Below, one piece after another: positions 16,112 to 24,914 of a DNA stretch of 64,000 nt (position 1 is the first letter of the stretch; each line of letters begins with the position of its first letter). Under the pieces are notes generated by a model. The model saw only the letters and a list, made by a program, of their open reading frames with translations, was not told the origin of the DNA and ran no database searches. The translations under genes were made by a program, and so were the position numbers. This stretch comes from Nonomuraea jabiensis (GTDB lineage: Bacteria > Actinomycetota > Actinomycetes > Streptosporangiales > Streptosporangiaceae): NCBI RefSeq assembly GCF_014204795.1, contig NZ_JACHMB010000001.1, positions 12,552,501 to 12,616,500 on the forward strand, in the 5' to 3' direction.

Positions 16112-16931
16112 GGTCCTGCGCCTCCCTGGTCGCGTTCCGCACGGCGCGCTCGGCCAGCACGCCCACGAGGTGGCGGCGGTAGGCGGCCGAGGCGTGGATG
16201 TCGCCCTCGGGCTCGACCCGGTCGCGTACGATCCGCGCCGCGTCCGCGGGGCTCTCCGTCACGTCCACGACGACCGGCACGGGGCCGACGCCGATGCAGG
16301 CGAGCCTGGCGGCCTCGACCCGGCCGTCCTCGCCGAACGTGACGACGGCGCAGACGCCGGCCAGGGCGTAGTCGCCGTGCCGCCGGGCCACCTCCTCGAA
16401 GGCTGCCCCGGTACGCGGCCCCAATGCCGGGAAATATGCCGACACGGCCAGCTCGCCCGGCCGGACCGCCGACTCCATGGGCCCGACGAAGAACTCCTCG
16501 GCCCTCACGTCGCGTACTTCCCCCTGCCAGCGGGCCACCCGTACGGAGCCGCCCAGGACGGCCAGCACGGCGGGCAGCTCGGCGGCCGGGTCGGCGTGCA
16601 CAAGGCTGCCCACCACGGTCCCCCGGTTGCGGATCACCGGATGGGCGACCAGCCGCAGCGCCCGGCTCAGCAGCGGGTGCGCCCCGAACCGCTCCGCCCG
16701 CGAGTGCCGCACCGTCGCCCCCACCCGGACGCCGTCCCGCTCCGCCTCCATGGCCGCCAGCCCCTGGACGCGGTTGATGTCGACGAGATGCTCCGGGGCG
16801 GCCAGCCGCATGTTGAGCATGGGGATCAGGCTCTGCCCGCCGGCCAGCACCTTCCCGCTCACCTCAGCGAGGGTCCGGAGCGCCTCGTCGAGGTCGCGGG
16901 GGGCGTGGTACTCGAACGGAGGCGGTTTCAC
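16101..16931 (-). CDS. FAD-binding subunit of the molybdenum hydroxylase
   Basis: This is the medium subunit, 276 residues, which binds FAD and passes electrons to NAD or another acceptor. Family signs are the FAD contacts AGGQSLIPMLNMRL near residue 32 and RNRGTVVGSLVHADPAAELPA near 110. It is second in the minus-strand operon (permease, FAD, FeS, Mo), overlapping the permease gene by four bases. Confidence 0.9.
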   Translation of the reverse strand: MKPPPFEYHAPRDLDEALRTLAEVSGKVLAGGQSLIPMLNMRLAAPEHLVDINRVQGLAAMEAERDGVRVGATVRHSRAERFGAHPLLSRALRLVAHPVIRNRGTVVGSLVHADPAAELPAVLAVLGGSVRVARWQGEVRDVRAEEFFVGPMESAVRPGELAVSAYFPALGPRTGAAFEEVARRHGDYALAGVCAVVTFGEDGRVEAARLACIGVGPVPVVVDVTESPADAARIVRDRVEPEGDIHASAAYRRHLVGVLAERAVRNATREAQDRGA

Positions 16932-18340
16932 CCGGCCTCGCTCCGCGCCGGCCGGGCGGGCCGTCCGGCGATGGCCCGCAGCAGGTGGTAGCCGCCCAGC
17001 ACCACGATGGTGCCGAGCGCGATCCCCTCAAGGGTGAAGTCGCCGCCGATGAAGTGGCTCACAGGTCCGATGGCCAGGATGATGCCCGCGCCGATCGGAA
17101 CCATGTTGACCGGGTCGGAGAAGTCGACGCGGTTCTCGATCCAGATCTTGGCGCCGAGCAGGCCGATCATCCCGTACAGGATGACGGTGACCCCGCCGAG
17201 CACGCCGCCCGGGGTCGCGGCGACCAGCGCGCCGAACTTGGGGCAGAGGCCGAACAGGATCGCGATGATCGCGGCGATGTAGTAGGCGGCGGTCGAGTAG
17301 ACCTTGGTGGCCGCCATGACGCCGATGTTCTCGGCGTACGTGGTGGTGGGCGAGCCGCCGACCGCGCTGGCGACCATGGTGCCCACCCCGTCGGCCACCA
17401 CCGCCCGGCCCACGTACGGGTCCACGTCCGTCCCGGTCATCTCGCCGACGGCCTTGACGTGCCCGATGTTCTCGGCGATGAGCGCGATGACGGCCGGCAG
17501 CACCAGCAGCACGGCGGAGGTCTTGAAGTCGGGGGCGTGGAAGTCCGGCACCCCGAACCAGGGCGCCGACGCCACGGAGTCGAAGTTCACCCGGTCGTGC
17601 GGGAAGGCCGTGGCCACGCAGTACGTCCCCTCGGCCGGGCAGCTCGCGCCCGCCGCGTCCCGCAGGTTGGCGCCGGGCAGCACGGAGGTGATGGGCCCCG
17701 CCGCCTTGTCCAGCACCCACGACAGCACGAACCCCGCGATCAGCCCGACCAGCACCCCGATCCGGCCGACGAACCCCTTGAACAGCACGATCACCAGGAA
17801 CGTGACCAGCATGGTGACGAGCGCGACCCAGTGGTCCTGCGGCCAGTAGACGTCGGCCACCACGTACGCCAGCCCGAACCCGATCAGCATGACGACCGCC
17901 CCCGTGACCACGGGCGGGAAGACGCGGTGGATGATCTGCACCCCGAGAAAGTGGATGGCCAGCCCCGCCAGCGCCAGCACGAACCCGGCGACCAGGATCG
18001 CGCCGGTCACGATCGCGTCCGCGCCCGCCGTGTCACCGCCGTAGGCGGCCCTGATGGCCAGCACCCCGCCGACGAAGGACGCGCTGGTGCCGAGGTAGCT
18101 GGGCACCTTCCCCTTCACGATCAGCAGGAACAGGATCGTCGCGACGCCTGACATCATCACGGCGACGTTCGGGTCCAGCCCCATCACCAGGGGGAAGACG
18201 AACGTCGCGCCGAACATCGCGATCACGTGCTGCGCCCCGAAGCCCACCATCCTGGGCCAGCTCAACCGCTCGTCGGGCCTGACCACCTCGCCGGGCGCCA
18301 GGTGCTTGCCGTCACCGTGTCTGGTCCATCCCAAAACCAT
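16928..18340 (-). CDS. uracil/xanthine permease (NCS2 family)
   Basis: This is a membrane transporter for a nucleobase, 470 residues with about fourteen hydrophobic segments. It has NCS2 features: an early GAQHVIAMFGATFVFPLVMG stretch, GFGLAYV, the SAVGGSPTTTYAENIGVMA loop (the substrate-site motif of the family), and a TPGGVLGGVTVILYG segment. It is the first gene of the Mo-hydroxylase operon and probably brings in the purine that the enzyme oxidises. UraA-like uracil transport is the alternative. Confidence 0.88.
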   Translation of the reverse strand: MVLGWTRHGDGKHLAPGEVVRPDERLSWPRMVGFGAQHVIAMFGATFVFPLVMGLDPNVAVMMSGVATILFLLIVKGKVPSYLGTSASFVGGVLAIRAAYGGDTAGADAIVTGAILVAGFVLALAGLAIHFLGVQIIHRVFPPVVTGAVVMLIGFGLAYVVADVYWPQDHWVALVTMLVTFLVIVLFKGFVGRIGVLVGLIAGFVLSWVLDKAAGPITSVLPGANLRDAAGASCPAEGTYCVATAFPHDRVNFDSVASAPWFGVPDFHAPDFKTSAVLLVLPAVIALIAENIGHVKAVGEMTGTDVDPYVGRAVVADGVGTMVASAVGGSPTTTYAENIGVMAATKVYSTAAYYIAAIIAILFGLCPKFGALVAATPGGVLGGVTVILYGMIGLLGAKIWIENRVDFSDPVNMVPIGAGIILAIGPVSHFIGGDFTLEGIALGTIVVLGGYHLLRAIAGRPARPARSEAG

Positions 18341-18487
18341 GAGCGCCCCTCTTGTACTGGGCCGGCGACACGTTCCGTTGCGGGCACATTAGGCCCGCCG
18401 TAACGCTCTTACACGGGCATGATCTGCCAAATCTACGCGCAGGGCCAGTGAAAACCTCGCGCACACGCGATCAGTTTCGCTGTGAGG

Positions 18488-19141
18488 TCAGTTCCAGTGG
18501 TGCGGGCGGTGATAGACGCACCCGTCGGGCGCGCGGACGACGCTGGGCAGCTGCGACTGGCGGATCACGGCATCGCCCAGCGGGAACCACGCGTCACTGA
18601 CGCGCTGCAGACTCTCGGAGCGCCTTCGGGGCGGAAACACGGTGATCACCCGCGTCTTGGTCCCAAGCTCGTCATTCAGCCGCCTGATCGCATGAACCGC
18701 CGCGCAGAGGTCGGAGTCGGCCGACACGAGCATGACCGCGTCCACCTGGTGTGTCGCGACATCCGCCACCATGGCCGCGCCGAGCGCCACATCGGACTGC
18801 TTCTCGGCGTAGGTCCGGCGCGTCGCTCCGCAAGAGTGGCACTGCACCGACTGCTGCTGGTATCTCCCCAGGACGACCTGCACGCCGAGGCTCGCCGTCG
18901 CGGCCAGATACGTCTCCTGCCGTGCCACGGCCGGGGGATCGTTGCGGATCGCCGCGGTGAAGTAGCTGACACCCACGAGGCGCTGGTGCGGCCGCAGCAG
19001 GCGCGTCGCCATGGCGTGCAGATCGAGCCAGAGGTGCCGCCGTCTCCCGAGCTCCCTCAGACCGTAGTACAGGTTGAACCCGTCGACATAGACACCGACG
19101 CGCTCGATTCCGGGATTCGACTTGTCGCTCACCGCTATCAC
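18488..19141 (-). CDS. NYN domain (PIN-like) protein with CxxC knuckle
   Basis: This 217-residue protein has an N-terminal NYN/LabA fold: VGVYVDGFNLYYGLRELG gives the first acidic residue and Asn, and AVMLVSADSDLCAAV the second acidic pair. The family are metal-dependent RNase-like proteins of the PIN superfamily. A CHSCGATRR knuckle near residue 100 may be half of a zinc site or an RNA contact. It lies between the permease and the PucR region on the minus strand, apparently as a single gene. RNA target unknown. Confidence 0.75.
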   Translation of the reverse strand: MIAVSDKSNPGIERVGVYVDGFNLYYGLRELGRRRHLWLDLHAMATRLLRPHQRLVGVSYFTAAIRNDPPAVARQETYLAATASLGVQVVLGRYQQQSVQCHSCGATRRTYAEKQSDVALGAAMVADVATHQVDAVMLVSADSDLCAAVHAIRRLNDELGTKTRVITVFPPRRRSESLQRVSDAWFPLGDAVIRQSQLPSVVRAPDGCVYHRPHHWN

Positions 19142-19186
19142 GTCCTAACATGGAGTCACCCGCCCGGGGGTACGTTCCCGGGTATG

Positions 19187-19216
19187 ACGGCCCCCGCAAG
19201 GGGGCCGTTTCTTTTT
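19187..19216 (+). terminator. rho-independent terminator reading rightward
   Basis: ACGGCCCCC (19187-19195), loop GCAA, GGGGGCCGT (19200-19208) and a T-rich tail (TTTCTTTTT) make a textbook terminator on the plus strand. A CCCGGG...CCCGGG hairpin lies just before it. No plus-strand gene precedes it; both neighbours are on the minus strand. It may end an unannotated small RNA or an antisense transcript. Confidence 0.75.
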
Positions 19217-19282
19217 GCCGGCGCGCCCGATGTTAGTAAACCGTGAGTAATTGTGCGGTGACTTTTCGTCAACAGGTTCCCA

Positions 19283-19486
19283 CTACTCCACGTGGATGGA
19301 GAACCCCTCCCCGCTGACCACCTGCCCCGAGCGGATCTTGGCGCGCTTGCGCAGCTCCACCTCGCCGTCCACCAGCACCATCCCCTCGGCGATCAGCACC
19401 TTGGCCATGCCGCCCGTCTCCGTGATCCCGCAGTACTTCAGCAGGTCGCACAGCGGGATGTACTCGGAGCGCAGTTCGAAATCCAC
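19283..19486 (-). CDS. small S4-domain RNA-binding protein
   Basis: This product of about 67 residues is a single S4 domain (YaaA/YbcJ type): LCDLLKYCGITETGGMAKVLI then EGMVLVDGEVELRKRAKI, which is the S4 RNA-binding loop. Such proteins are linked with ribosome or RNA handling. It follows the pucR stop by about a dozen bases. A GTG at 19486 or TTG at 19495 could start it. Its function in this operon is unknown. Confidence 0.72.
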   Translation of the reverse strand: MDFELRSEYIPLCDLLKYCGITETGGMAKVLIAEGMVLVDGEVELRKRAKIRSGQVVSGEGFSIHVE

Positions 19487-19497
19487 AACCCCCAACC

Positions 19498-21099
19498 CTA
19501 GATGCCGCGCATCCGCAGCACGTGCAGGGCCAGGGTCAGGTTGAGGCGCAGGTGGGGGTCGTCGGTGAAGTTGCCGAGCAGGCGCTCCAGCTTCCCGATC
19601 CGGTAGCGGAGGGTGTTGTAGTGGAAGTGGAGGCGCCGCGCCGTCTCGGCCACGTTCAGGTTGGTCTCCAGGAGGACCTGCAGGGTGCGGCGCAGGTCGG
19701 CGTTCTCGGCGTCGGCGTCGGCGGCCAGCGGGCCGAGCGTCTCGCGTACGAAGGCGTGCAGCTCGTCCGTGTCGTTGACCAGGGACAGCAGCCGGTAGAC
19801 GCCGAGCTGGTCGAAGTGGGCGACGGCGCCGGGCCCGTGCAGCTGGCGGCCCACCCGGGCCGCCTTCAGCGCCTGCGAGTACGCCTCCGGCAGCGTCTCC
19901 GCCCCCGGGCTCGGCCGGGAGCTGCCGGTCGAGAAGGTGGCGGGCGGCACGTCGGCGAAGGCCGAGGCCGCGTCCTTGGCGACCCGGGTCGCGTCGATCG
20001 AGGCGTCCACCACGGCCACCACCTCGTGCGAGAACCCCGCCACCGCCCCGCGCGGGTCGTGCCGGCGCATCGCCGCCGTCCAGCACGCCACCAGCCGGTC
20101 CTGCGCGCTGCGCTCGTCGCCGTCCGGGTCCAGCTCGGCCACCAGTACGGTCACCGGCCGCGCCAGGTCCCACCCGAACGCCCGCGCCCTGGCCGTGACC
20201 CGCTCCGCCGTGCCCGCCCGGCCGGTGAGCACGTCGCGCAGGAAGTCGGCGCGGTACTTGCTCTCGACGGCGTTGACCGCCTCCTGCCGGGTGACGACCA
20301 GCGCGGCCACGGTGGCGGCGCGTTCGAGGATGCCGACGTCGCTGTCGCGGATCGCCCCGGACGGGCTGTAGGCGACGATCCTCCCGTGGTGGTGGCCCCC
20401 GGCCAGCACCGGCACCGAGGCGAACGAGCGCGCCCGCCCCGAGGCCGGCGTACGGGGCGGGCCCTCCTGGGCGATCGACTCGCGCAGGACGGCCACGTGC
20501 TCGGCGGGCCCCGCGGTGGCCAGCACGCGGCCCGAGCCGTCCACGGCCGCCACCGACACGTCGAGCAGCTGGGCCACCTCCGCGGCCACCTCGTTGAGCC
20601 CGCCGCCGGCCAGCACGACCTGCACCAGCGCCCGGTGCGCCTCCTCGGCGCGGGCGAGCACGGCGGCCTGGCGGTTGAGGATGTCGGTCAGCACCTGGTT
20701 GAGGATGTCGTCGAACCCGACGTCGTTCGGCAGCAGGATGAGCGGGAAGCCGAGCCGGTCGGCCTGCTCGACCATCTCGTCGGGCAGCTCGTCCACGTAC
20801 CGGCCGAGCTTGATCGCCAGTGCCGACAGCCCGCGTTCGTCCAGGTCGGCGACCAGCCGGCCGAGCGACTGCGGCGTGTTGCGCAGCGGGTAGCCGGTGG
20901 TCAGCAGCAGCTCGTGCGGCTTGACCCAGGCCAGGATGTCGGGGACCTCCATGACGTTCAGCCGCTGCACGATGCGGCCCAGCCCGCTCTCCCCCGCGAT
21001 CAGCCTGGCCTCGGCGAGGGTGGAGACGCCGAGCACCTCTCCGACGGACACACCGTGAATGATCGTCCCGGTGCTGGCGAGACGGACGGGGGGCTCCAT
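19498..21099 (-). CDS. PucR family regulator of purine catabolism
   Basis: This is a transcription factor of 533 residues. The N-terminal PucR domain starts GVSVGEVLGVSTLAEARLIAG; the C-terminal PucR-type helix-turn-helix is NVAETARRLHFHYNTLRYRIGKLERLLG. In Bacillus and actinobacteria such proteins control purine degradation, often sensing a ureide. It is placed between the Mo-hydroxylase/permease operon and the divergent carbamoyltransferase-like triad, so it probably controls both. A possible promoter (CTGACA-N17-CAATCT) lies directly before its start. Confidence 0.88.
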   Translation of the reverse strand: MEPPVRLASTGTIIHGVSVGEVLGVSTLAEARLIAGESGLGRIVQRLNVMEVPDILAWVKPHELLLTTGYPLRNTPQSLGRLVADLDERGLSALAIKLGRYVDELPDEMVEQADRLGFPLILLPNDVGFDDILNQVLTDILNRQAAVLARAEEAHRALVQVVLAGGGLNEVAAEVAQLLDVSVAAVDGSGRVLATAGPAEHVAVLRESIAQEGPPRTPASGRARSFASVPVLAGGHHHGRIVAYSPSGAIRDSDVGILERAATVAALVVTRQEAVNAVESKYRADFLRDVLTGRAGTAERVTARARAFGWDLARPVTVLVAELDPDGDERSAQDRLVACWTAAMRRHDPRGAVAGFSHEVVAVVDASIDATRVAKDAASAFADVPPATFSTGSSRPSPGAETLPEAYSQALKAARVGRQLHGPGAVAHFDQLGVYRLLSLVNDTDELHAFVRETLGPLAADADAENADLRRTLQVLLETNLNVAETARRLHFHYNTLRYRIGKLERLLGNFTDDPHLRLNLTLALHVLRMRGI

Positions 21100-21229
21100 G
21101 GGGAGATTGTGACCCCAGAAACCGTCTGTCAGGAAGAGCCAACCTTCCCGCTGACTGTTGGCAAATTTACCCGTACGGAGGGTTCCCCGGCCGTTTTACG
21201 GTCAGGTCCAAGGTCGGTTGGGAGGTTCG

Positions 21230-22084
21230 GTGACCGTAAGCACTCATGCGCGGCGTACCCGCGTCCATGTCACGGGCGCCGCCAGCACGGCGGTACGCCC
21301 CGTCCTGGAGTCGCCGCGCCGGCCCGCCCGGGTGCTCGCCGCGTTCCCGGCGGGGGTCTATCTCGAGGTCAGGACCGACCTGGAGCCTTCGGTGATCGCC
21401 GTCATCACGGGCGCGGCCACCCGGCTGCCCAACTCCGTGCTGCTGGCCGGCCCGCTGCCGGGCGTCACCGTGGGTGACGAAGCCTCGGTGGGCGACCGCA
21501 GCATCGAGCTGGGCCCGCTGAGCCTGGGCGTGCGCCGCTGGTGGGACCCCGCCCCGCCGCTGGGCCGGATCGATCGGGCCCGGCTCGAACAGGCCGCCGC
21601 CCGCCTCGGCGATCCGCCGCGACCGGGGCTGGCCGGGAACGGCGCCGTCGAGCTGCTGGCCGGCAGCTGCGCGAAGGGCCGGCTGCTGGGGGCCGTGACG
21701 GCGGCCGAGCAGCTCATGGGCCTGGGGCCGGGCCTGACGCCGAGCGGCGACGACGTCCTGGCGGGCCTGCTGGTGACGCTGCGGCACCTGGGCGCGGCGG
21801 CCGGGGCGGACCGGGCGGTCTGGCTGGCCGACTGGCTGGCGGCGACCGTGACGTTCGACGCGAGGACGCGTACGACACCCCTTTCGGCCACGCTCCTGCA
21901 CTGCGCGGCCAGGGGCGAGAGCAGCCCCGAGGTGAGCGCGGTGCTGCGCGGCCTCACGGGCGGGCAGGCCCTCGAACCGGCCCTGCGCCGCCTCCACGGC
22001 CTCGGCCACACCTCGGGCTCCGACCTGGCCCAGGGCGTCGCCATCGGCGTGACCGCCGTCCTCGCGCTGAGCGGGCCCCGATGA
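21230..22084 (+). CDS. DUF2877 protein (AllH/YlbF-like)
   Basis: This product of about 284 residues belongs to DUF2877: LSLGVRRWWDP, the GLGPGLTPSGDDVLAGLLVTLR motif in the middle, and a GHTSGSDLAQGVAIGV motif at the C-terminus. In E. coli the DUF2877/FdrA/DUF1116 trio is assigned as the oxamate carbamoyltransferase (AllH/AllF/AllG) that ends anaerobic allantoin breakdown. Start is taken at the GTG with GGAGG upstream; a longer frame runs through the divergent promoter region to 21158. It overlaps fdrA by four bases. Confidence 0.78.
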   Translation: MTVSTHARRTRVHVTGAASTAVRPVLESPRRPARVLAAFPAGVYLEVRTDLEPSVIAVITGAATRLPNSVLLAGPLPGVTVGDEASVGDRSIELGPLSLGVRRWWDPAPPLGRIDRARLEQAAARLGDPPRPGLAGNGAVELLAGSCAKGRLLGAVTAAEQLMGLGPGLTPSGDDVLAGLLVTLRHLGAAAGADRAVWLADWLAATVTFDARTRTTPLSATLLHCAARGESSPEVSAVLRGLTGGQALEPALRRLHGLGHTSGSDLAQGVAIGVTAVLALSGPR

Positions 22085-23421
22085 GCGCCGACACGGTGCT
22101 GGTACGGAAGGGCGCGTACGCCGACTCCATCTCCCTGATGCGCATAAGTCGGGCGCTGACCGAAATGTCGGGTGTGGAGGCCGCCATGGTCGCCATGGCC
22201 ACCGACCTGAACCTCGCCATCCTCCGCGACCTGGGCTTCACCGTCCCGCCGGCCGCCCCCGGCGACCTCGTGATCGCCGTACGCGCCCGCGACCCCGGCG
22301 CGGCCGTCGAGGAGGCCGACCGGCAGCTCGCGAGCTTCCGCCGCCCGGAAGAGAGCACGGCCGACCAGCCCCCGCTGACCACCCGCTCGGCCATCGGCAC
22401 CCCGGCCGACCTGGTGCTGGTCTCCACCCCGGGCGAGCACGCCTTCGCCGAGGCGCTGGACGCCGTCCAGGCCGGGCTCCCCGTCATGATCTTCAGCGAC
22501 GGCGTCCCCGTGGCCCAGGAACGGCGGCTCAAGGAGCTCGCGGAGGCCGCGGACGTCCTCGTGATGGGCCCCGACTGCGGGACCGCCGTGCTCGGCGGCG
22601 TCGGGCTGGGCTTCGCGAACGTCCTCACCCCCGGCCCCGTCGGCGTGGTGGCCGCGTCCGGCACCGGGGCCCAGCAGGTGACGTCCCTGCTCGACTGGGC
22701 CGGCACCGGCGTCAGCCACGTGCTCGGCGTGGGCGGCAGGGACCTGTCGGCCGAGGTGGGCGGCCTGTCCACGCTGCGCGCCCTGCGCCTGCTGGACGAG
22801 GATCCGGCCACCGAGCTGATCGTGCTGATCTCCAAGCCGCCGTCCCCCGAGGTGGCGCGGACCGTACGGGAGGCCGTGGGCGGCCTGAGCACGCCGGTGG
22901 TGCCCGCGCTGCTCCCCGAGTCCGACCTGACGGAGGCGGCCGAGCGGGCCCTGCGCGCGCTCGGCCGGCCGGTGCCCGAGTGGCCCTCCTGGCCCGCGTG
23001 GTCGGGCAAGCAGAGCCGGGCCAAGGCCATCAAAGGCGTCTATTCCGGCGGGACGCTCAGCACCGAGGCCGCGCTGGTGGCCGGCAAGGGCGAGTTCGTC
23101 GACTACGGGGACGACGCCTACACCAGGGGCCGGGCGCATCCCATGATCGACCCGACCCTGCGCGTCGAGGCGCTGGCCCGCGCCCAGGAGACGGACCTGG
23201 TGCTCATGGACGTCGTACTCGGCCACGGCGCCGACCCCGACCCGGCCGCCTCGCTCGCGCACGCCGTCGCCCGCACCCCCGCCACCGTCGTGATCGCGCT
23301 CATCGGCACCGAAGGCGACCCCCAGGACCTGCACCGCCAGGCCGCCGCCTTCCGCGAGGCGGGCGCGGCCGTCTTCACCTCCAACGCCCAGGCCGCCCGG
23401 CACGCCAGGAGCCTTGTATGA
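22081..23421 (+). CDS. fdrA: FdrA-like protein (acyl-CoA synthetase fold; AllF-like)
   Basis: The 446-residue product matches FdrA, a relative of the alpha subunit of succinyl-CoA synthetase. Signs are the N-terminal YADSISLMRISRAL, then VMGPDCGTAVLGGVGLGFAN and VVAASGTGAQQV (nucleotide or CoA binding) followed by GVGGRDLSAEVGG. The E. coli homologue is a subunit of oxamate carbamoyltransferase, splitting oxalurate to oxamate plus carbamoyl phosphate. The ATG at 22081 overlaps the previous stop, and the next gene overlaps by four bases, so the trio is tightly coupled. Confidence 0.85.
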   Translation: MSADTVLVRKGAYADSISLMRISRALTEMSGVEAAMVAMATDLNLAILRDLGFTVPPAAPGDLVIAVRARDPGAAVEEADRQLASFRRPEESTADQPPLTTRSAIGTPADLVLVSTPGEHAFAEALDAVQAGLPVMIFSDGVPVAQERRLKELAEAADVLVMGPDCGTAVLGGVGLGFANVLTPGPVGVVAASGTGAQQVTSLLDWAGTGVSHVLGVGGRDLSAEVGGLSTLRALRLLDEDPATELIVLISKPPSPEVARTVREAVGGLSTPVVPALLPESDLTEAAERALRALGRPVPEWPSWPAWSGKQSRAKAIKGVYSGGTLSTEAALVAGKGEFVDYGDDAYTRGRAHPMIDPTLRVEALARAQETDLVLMDVVLGHGADPDPAASLAHAVARTPATVVIALIGTEGDPQDLHRQAAAFREAGAAVFTSNAQAARHARSLV

Positions 23422-24794
23422 GCCCGCTGTCCGCCCCGTCCCGCGTCGTCACGGTGGGCGCGGGGCTGCTCGACGAGGCGCTCAGGGCGCAGGCCGTCGA
23501 GACGACGCCGGTGTCGTGGCGCCCGCCGCTGCCCGGCACCGCCGAGGCCCTGGCCGCGGTGCTCGCCGACCCGCGCCGGCAGGCCGCGAACGAGTTGGCC
23601 GTGAGCAGGCTGACCTCCGCCCGCCCGCACCTGGTGGGGGTGCGCCGGGCATCGGAGGTGCTGGCGGCGGGCACGTTCCTGCACGCGGGCCCGCCCATCA
23701 CGTGGGAGCGCGCCTCGGGCCCGATGCGCGGCGCGCTGATCGGCGCGATGCTGCTGGAGGGCCTGGCGGGCGACGAGCACGAGGCCGGGCGCAGGCTGGC
23801 GGCGGGCGAGATCGCGCTGCGGCCGTGCCACGAGCACGCCGCCGTGGGTCCGATGGCGGGCGTGGTGAGCCCGTCCATGTGGCTGTTCGAGGTGCGCGAC
23901 GACGAGCACGGCGGCACCGCGTACTGCTCGCTGAACGAGGGCCTGGGCAAGGTGCTCCGGTACGGCGCCTACGGGCCCGAGGTGCTGGAGCGGCTGCGCT
24001 GGATGGACGCGGTGCTCGGCCCCGCCCTGGCGGCGACGCTGGAGCGCACGGGGCCGATCGACCTGCGCTCGCTGACGGCGCAGGCCCTGCAGATGGGCGA
24101 CGAGCTGCACAACCGCAACCGCGCCGCCACCTCGCTCCTGCTGCGCGAGCTGGCCCCGGCCGTGGTCGAGGCCGCGCCGGGCGCCGCCGCGGAGGTGCTG
24201 CGCTTCATCAACGGCAACGACCACTTCTTCCTGAACGCCGCCATGGCCGCCGCCAAGGTCAGCACCGACGCCGCCCGCGACGTGCCCGGCTCGTCCATGG
24301 TCGTCGCCATGGCCAGGAACGGCACCGACTTCGGCGTCCAGCTCTCGGGGCTGGGCGGGCGGTGGTTCACGGGGCCGGCCGGCGTGCCCGACGGGCTCTA
24401 TCTCGGCTCGTACGGGCCGGACGACGCGAACCCGGACATCGGCGACTCCACGATCACGGAGACCTCGGGGCTGGGCGGGTTCGCGATGGCGGCGGCGCCG
24501 GCCATCGTGCGGTTCGTGGGCGGCGAGGTGTCCGACGCGATCCGGGCCACCCGCTCCATGTACGAGATCACGCTCGCCGAGCACCCGGCGTACCAGATTC
24601 CGGGGCTCGGCTTCCGCGGCACGCCGGTCGGCATCGATGTAGCTCTCGTCGCGAGAACGGGTCTGCTGCCCGTGGTCAACACCGGCATCGCGGGCCGCGT
24701 CGCAGGAACCGGTCAAGTAGGAGCAGGCCTGGTCAAACCACCTGTAGAGGCATTCACTACTGCATTGATCGCATTGGCGGAACAAGCCATCTGA
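23418..24794 (+). CDS. DUF1116 protein (YlbE/AllG-like)
   Basis: This is the third member of the trio, 458 residues. DUF1116 features include the GAMLLEGLAGDEHEA region, LRPCHEHAAVGPMAG, MGDELHNRNRAATSLLLREL and INGNDHFFLNAAMAAAKV. The E. coli homologue is a subunit of oxamate carbamoyltransferase. The conserved His/Glu/Asn residues suggest it holds the active site. It ends the operon. No carbamate kinase, which would turn carbamoyl phosphate into ATP, lies within the window. Confidence 0.82.
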   Translation: MSPLSAPSRVVTVGAGLLDEALRAQAVETTPVSWRPPLPGTAEALAAVLADPRRQAANELAVSRLTSARPHLVGVRRASEVLAAGTFLHAGPPITWERASGPMRGALIGAMLLEGLAGDEHEAGRRLAAGEIALRPCHEHAAVGPMAGVVSPSMWLFEVRDDEHGGTAYCSLNEGLGKVLRYGAYGPEVLERLRWMDAVLGPALAATLERTGPIDLRSLTAQALQMGDELHNRNRAATSLLLRELAPAVVEAAPGAAAEVLRFINGNDHFFLNAAMAAAKVSTDAARDVPGSSMVVAMARNGTDFGVQLSGLGGRWFTGPAGVPDGLYLGSYGPDDANPDIGDSTITETSGLGGFAMAAAPAIVRFVGGEVSDAIRATRSMYEITLAEHPAYQIPGLGFRGTPVGIDVALVARTGLLPVVNTGIAGRVAGTGQVGAGLVKPPVEAFTTALIALAEQAI

Positions 24795-24914
24795 ATGGCG
24801 ACATTTCCGCAGGTCAAAGCTCCCGTAAGGACGCTCCAGCTTCCCTTGCGCATGCCCCGCCGATATCGTAACGAACCACTTTAAATTGCTCGCAGCGCGG
24901 GATGGGGGCGGATC

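Noticed and set aside
24873..24914. further SigL-type promoter before the kinase (CGAACC at 24873)
   Set aside because: The -35 is CGAACC and no CGTAC element follows at 16-17 bases.
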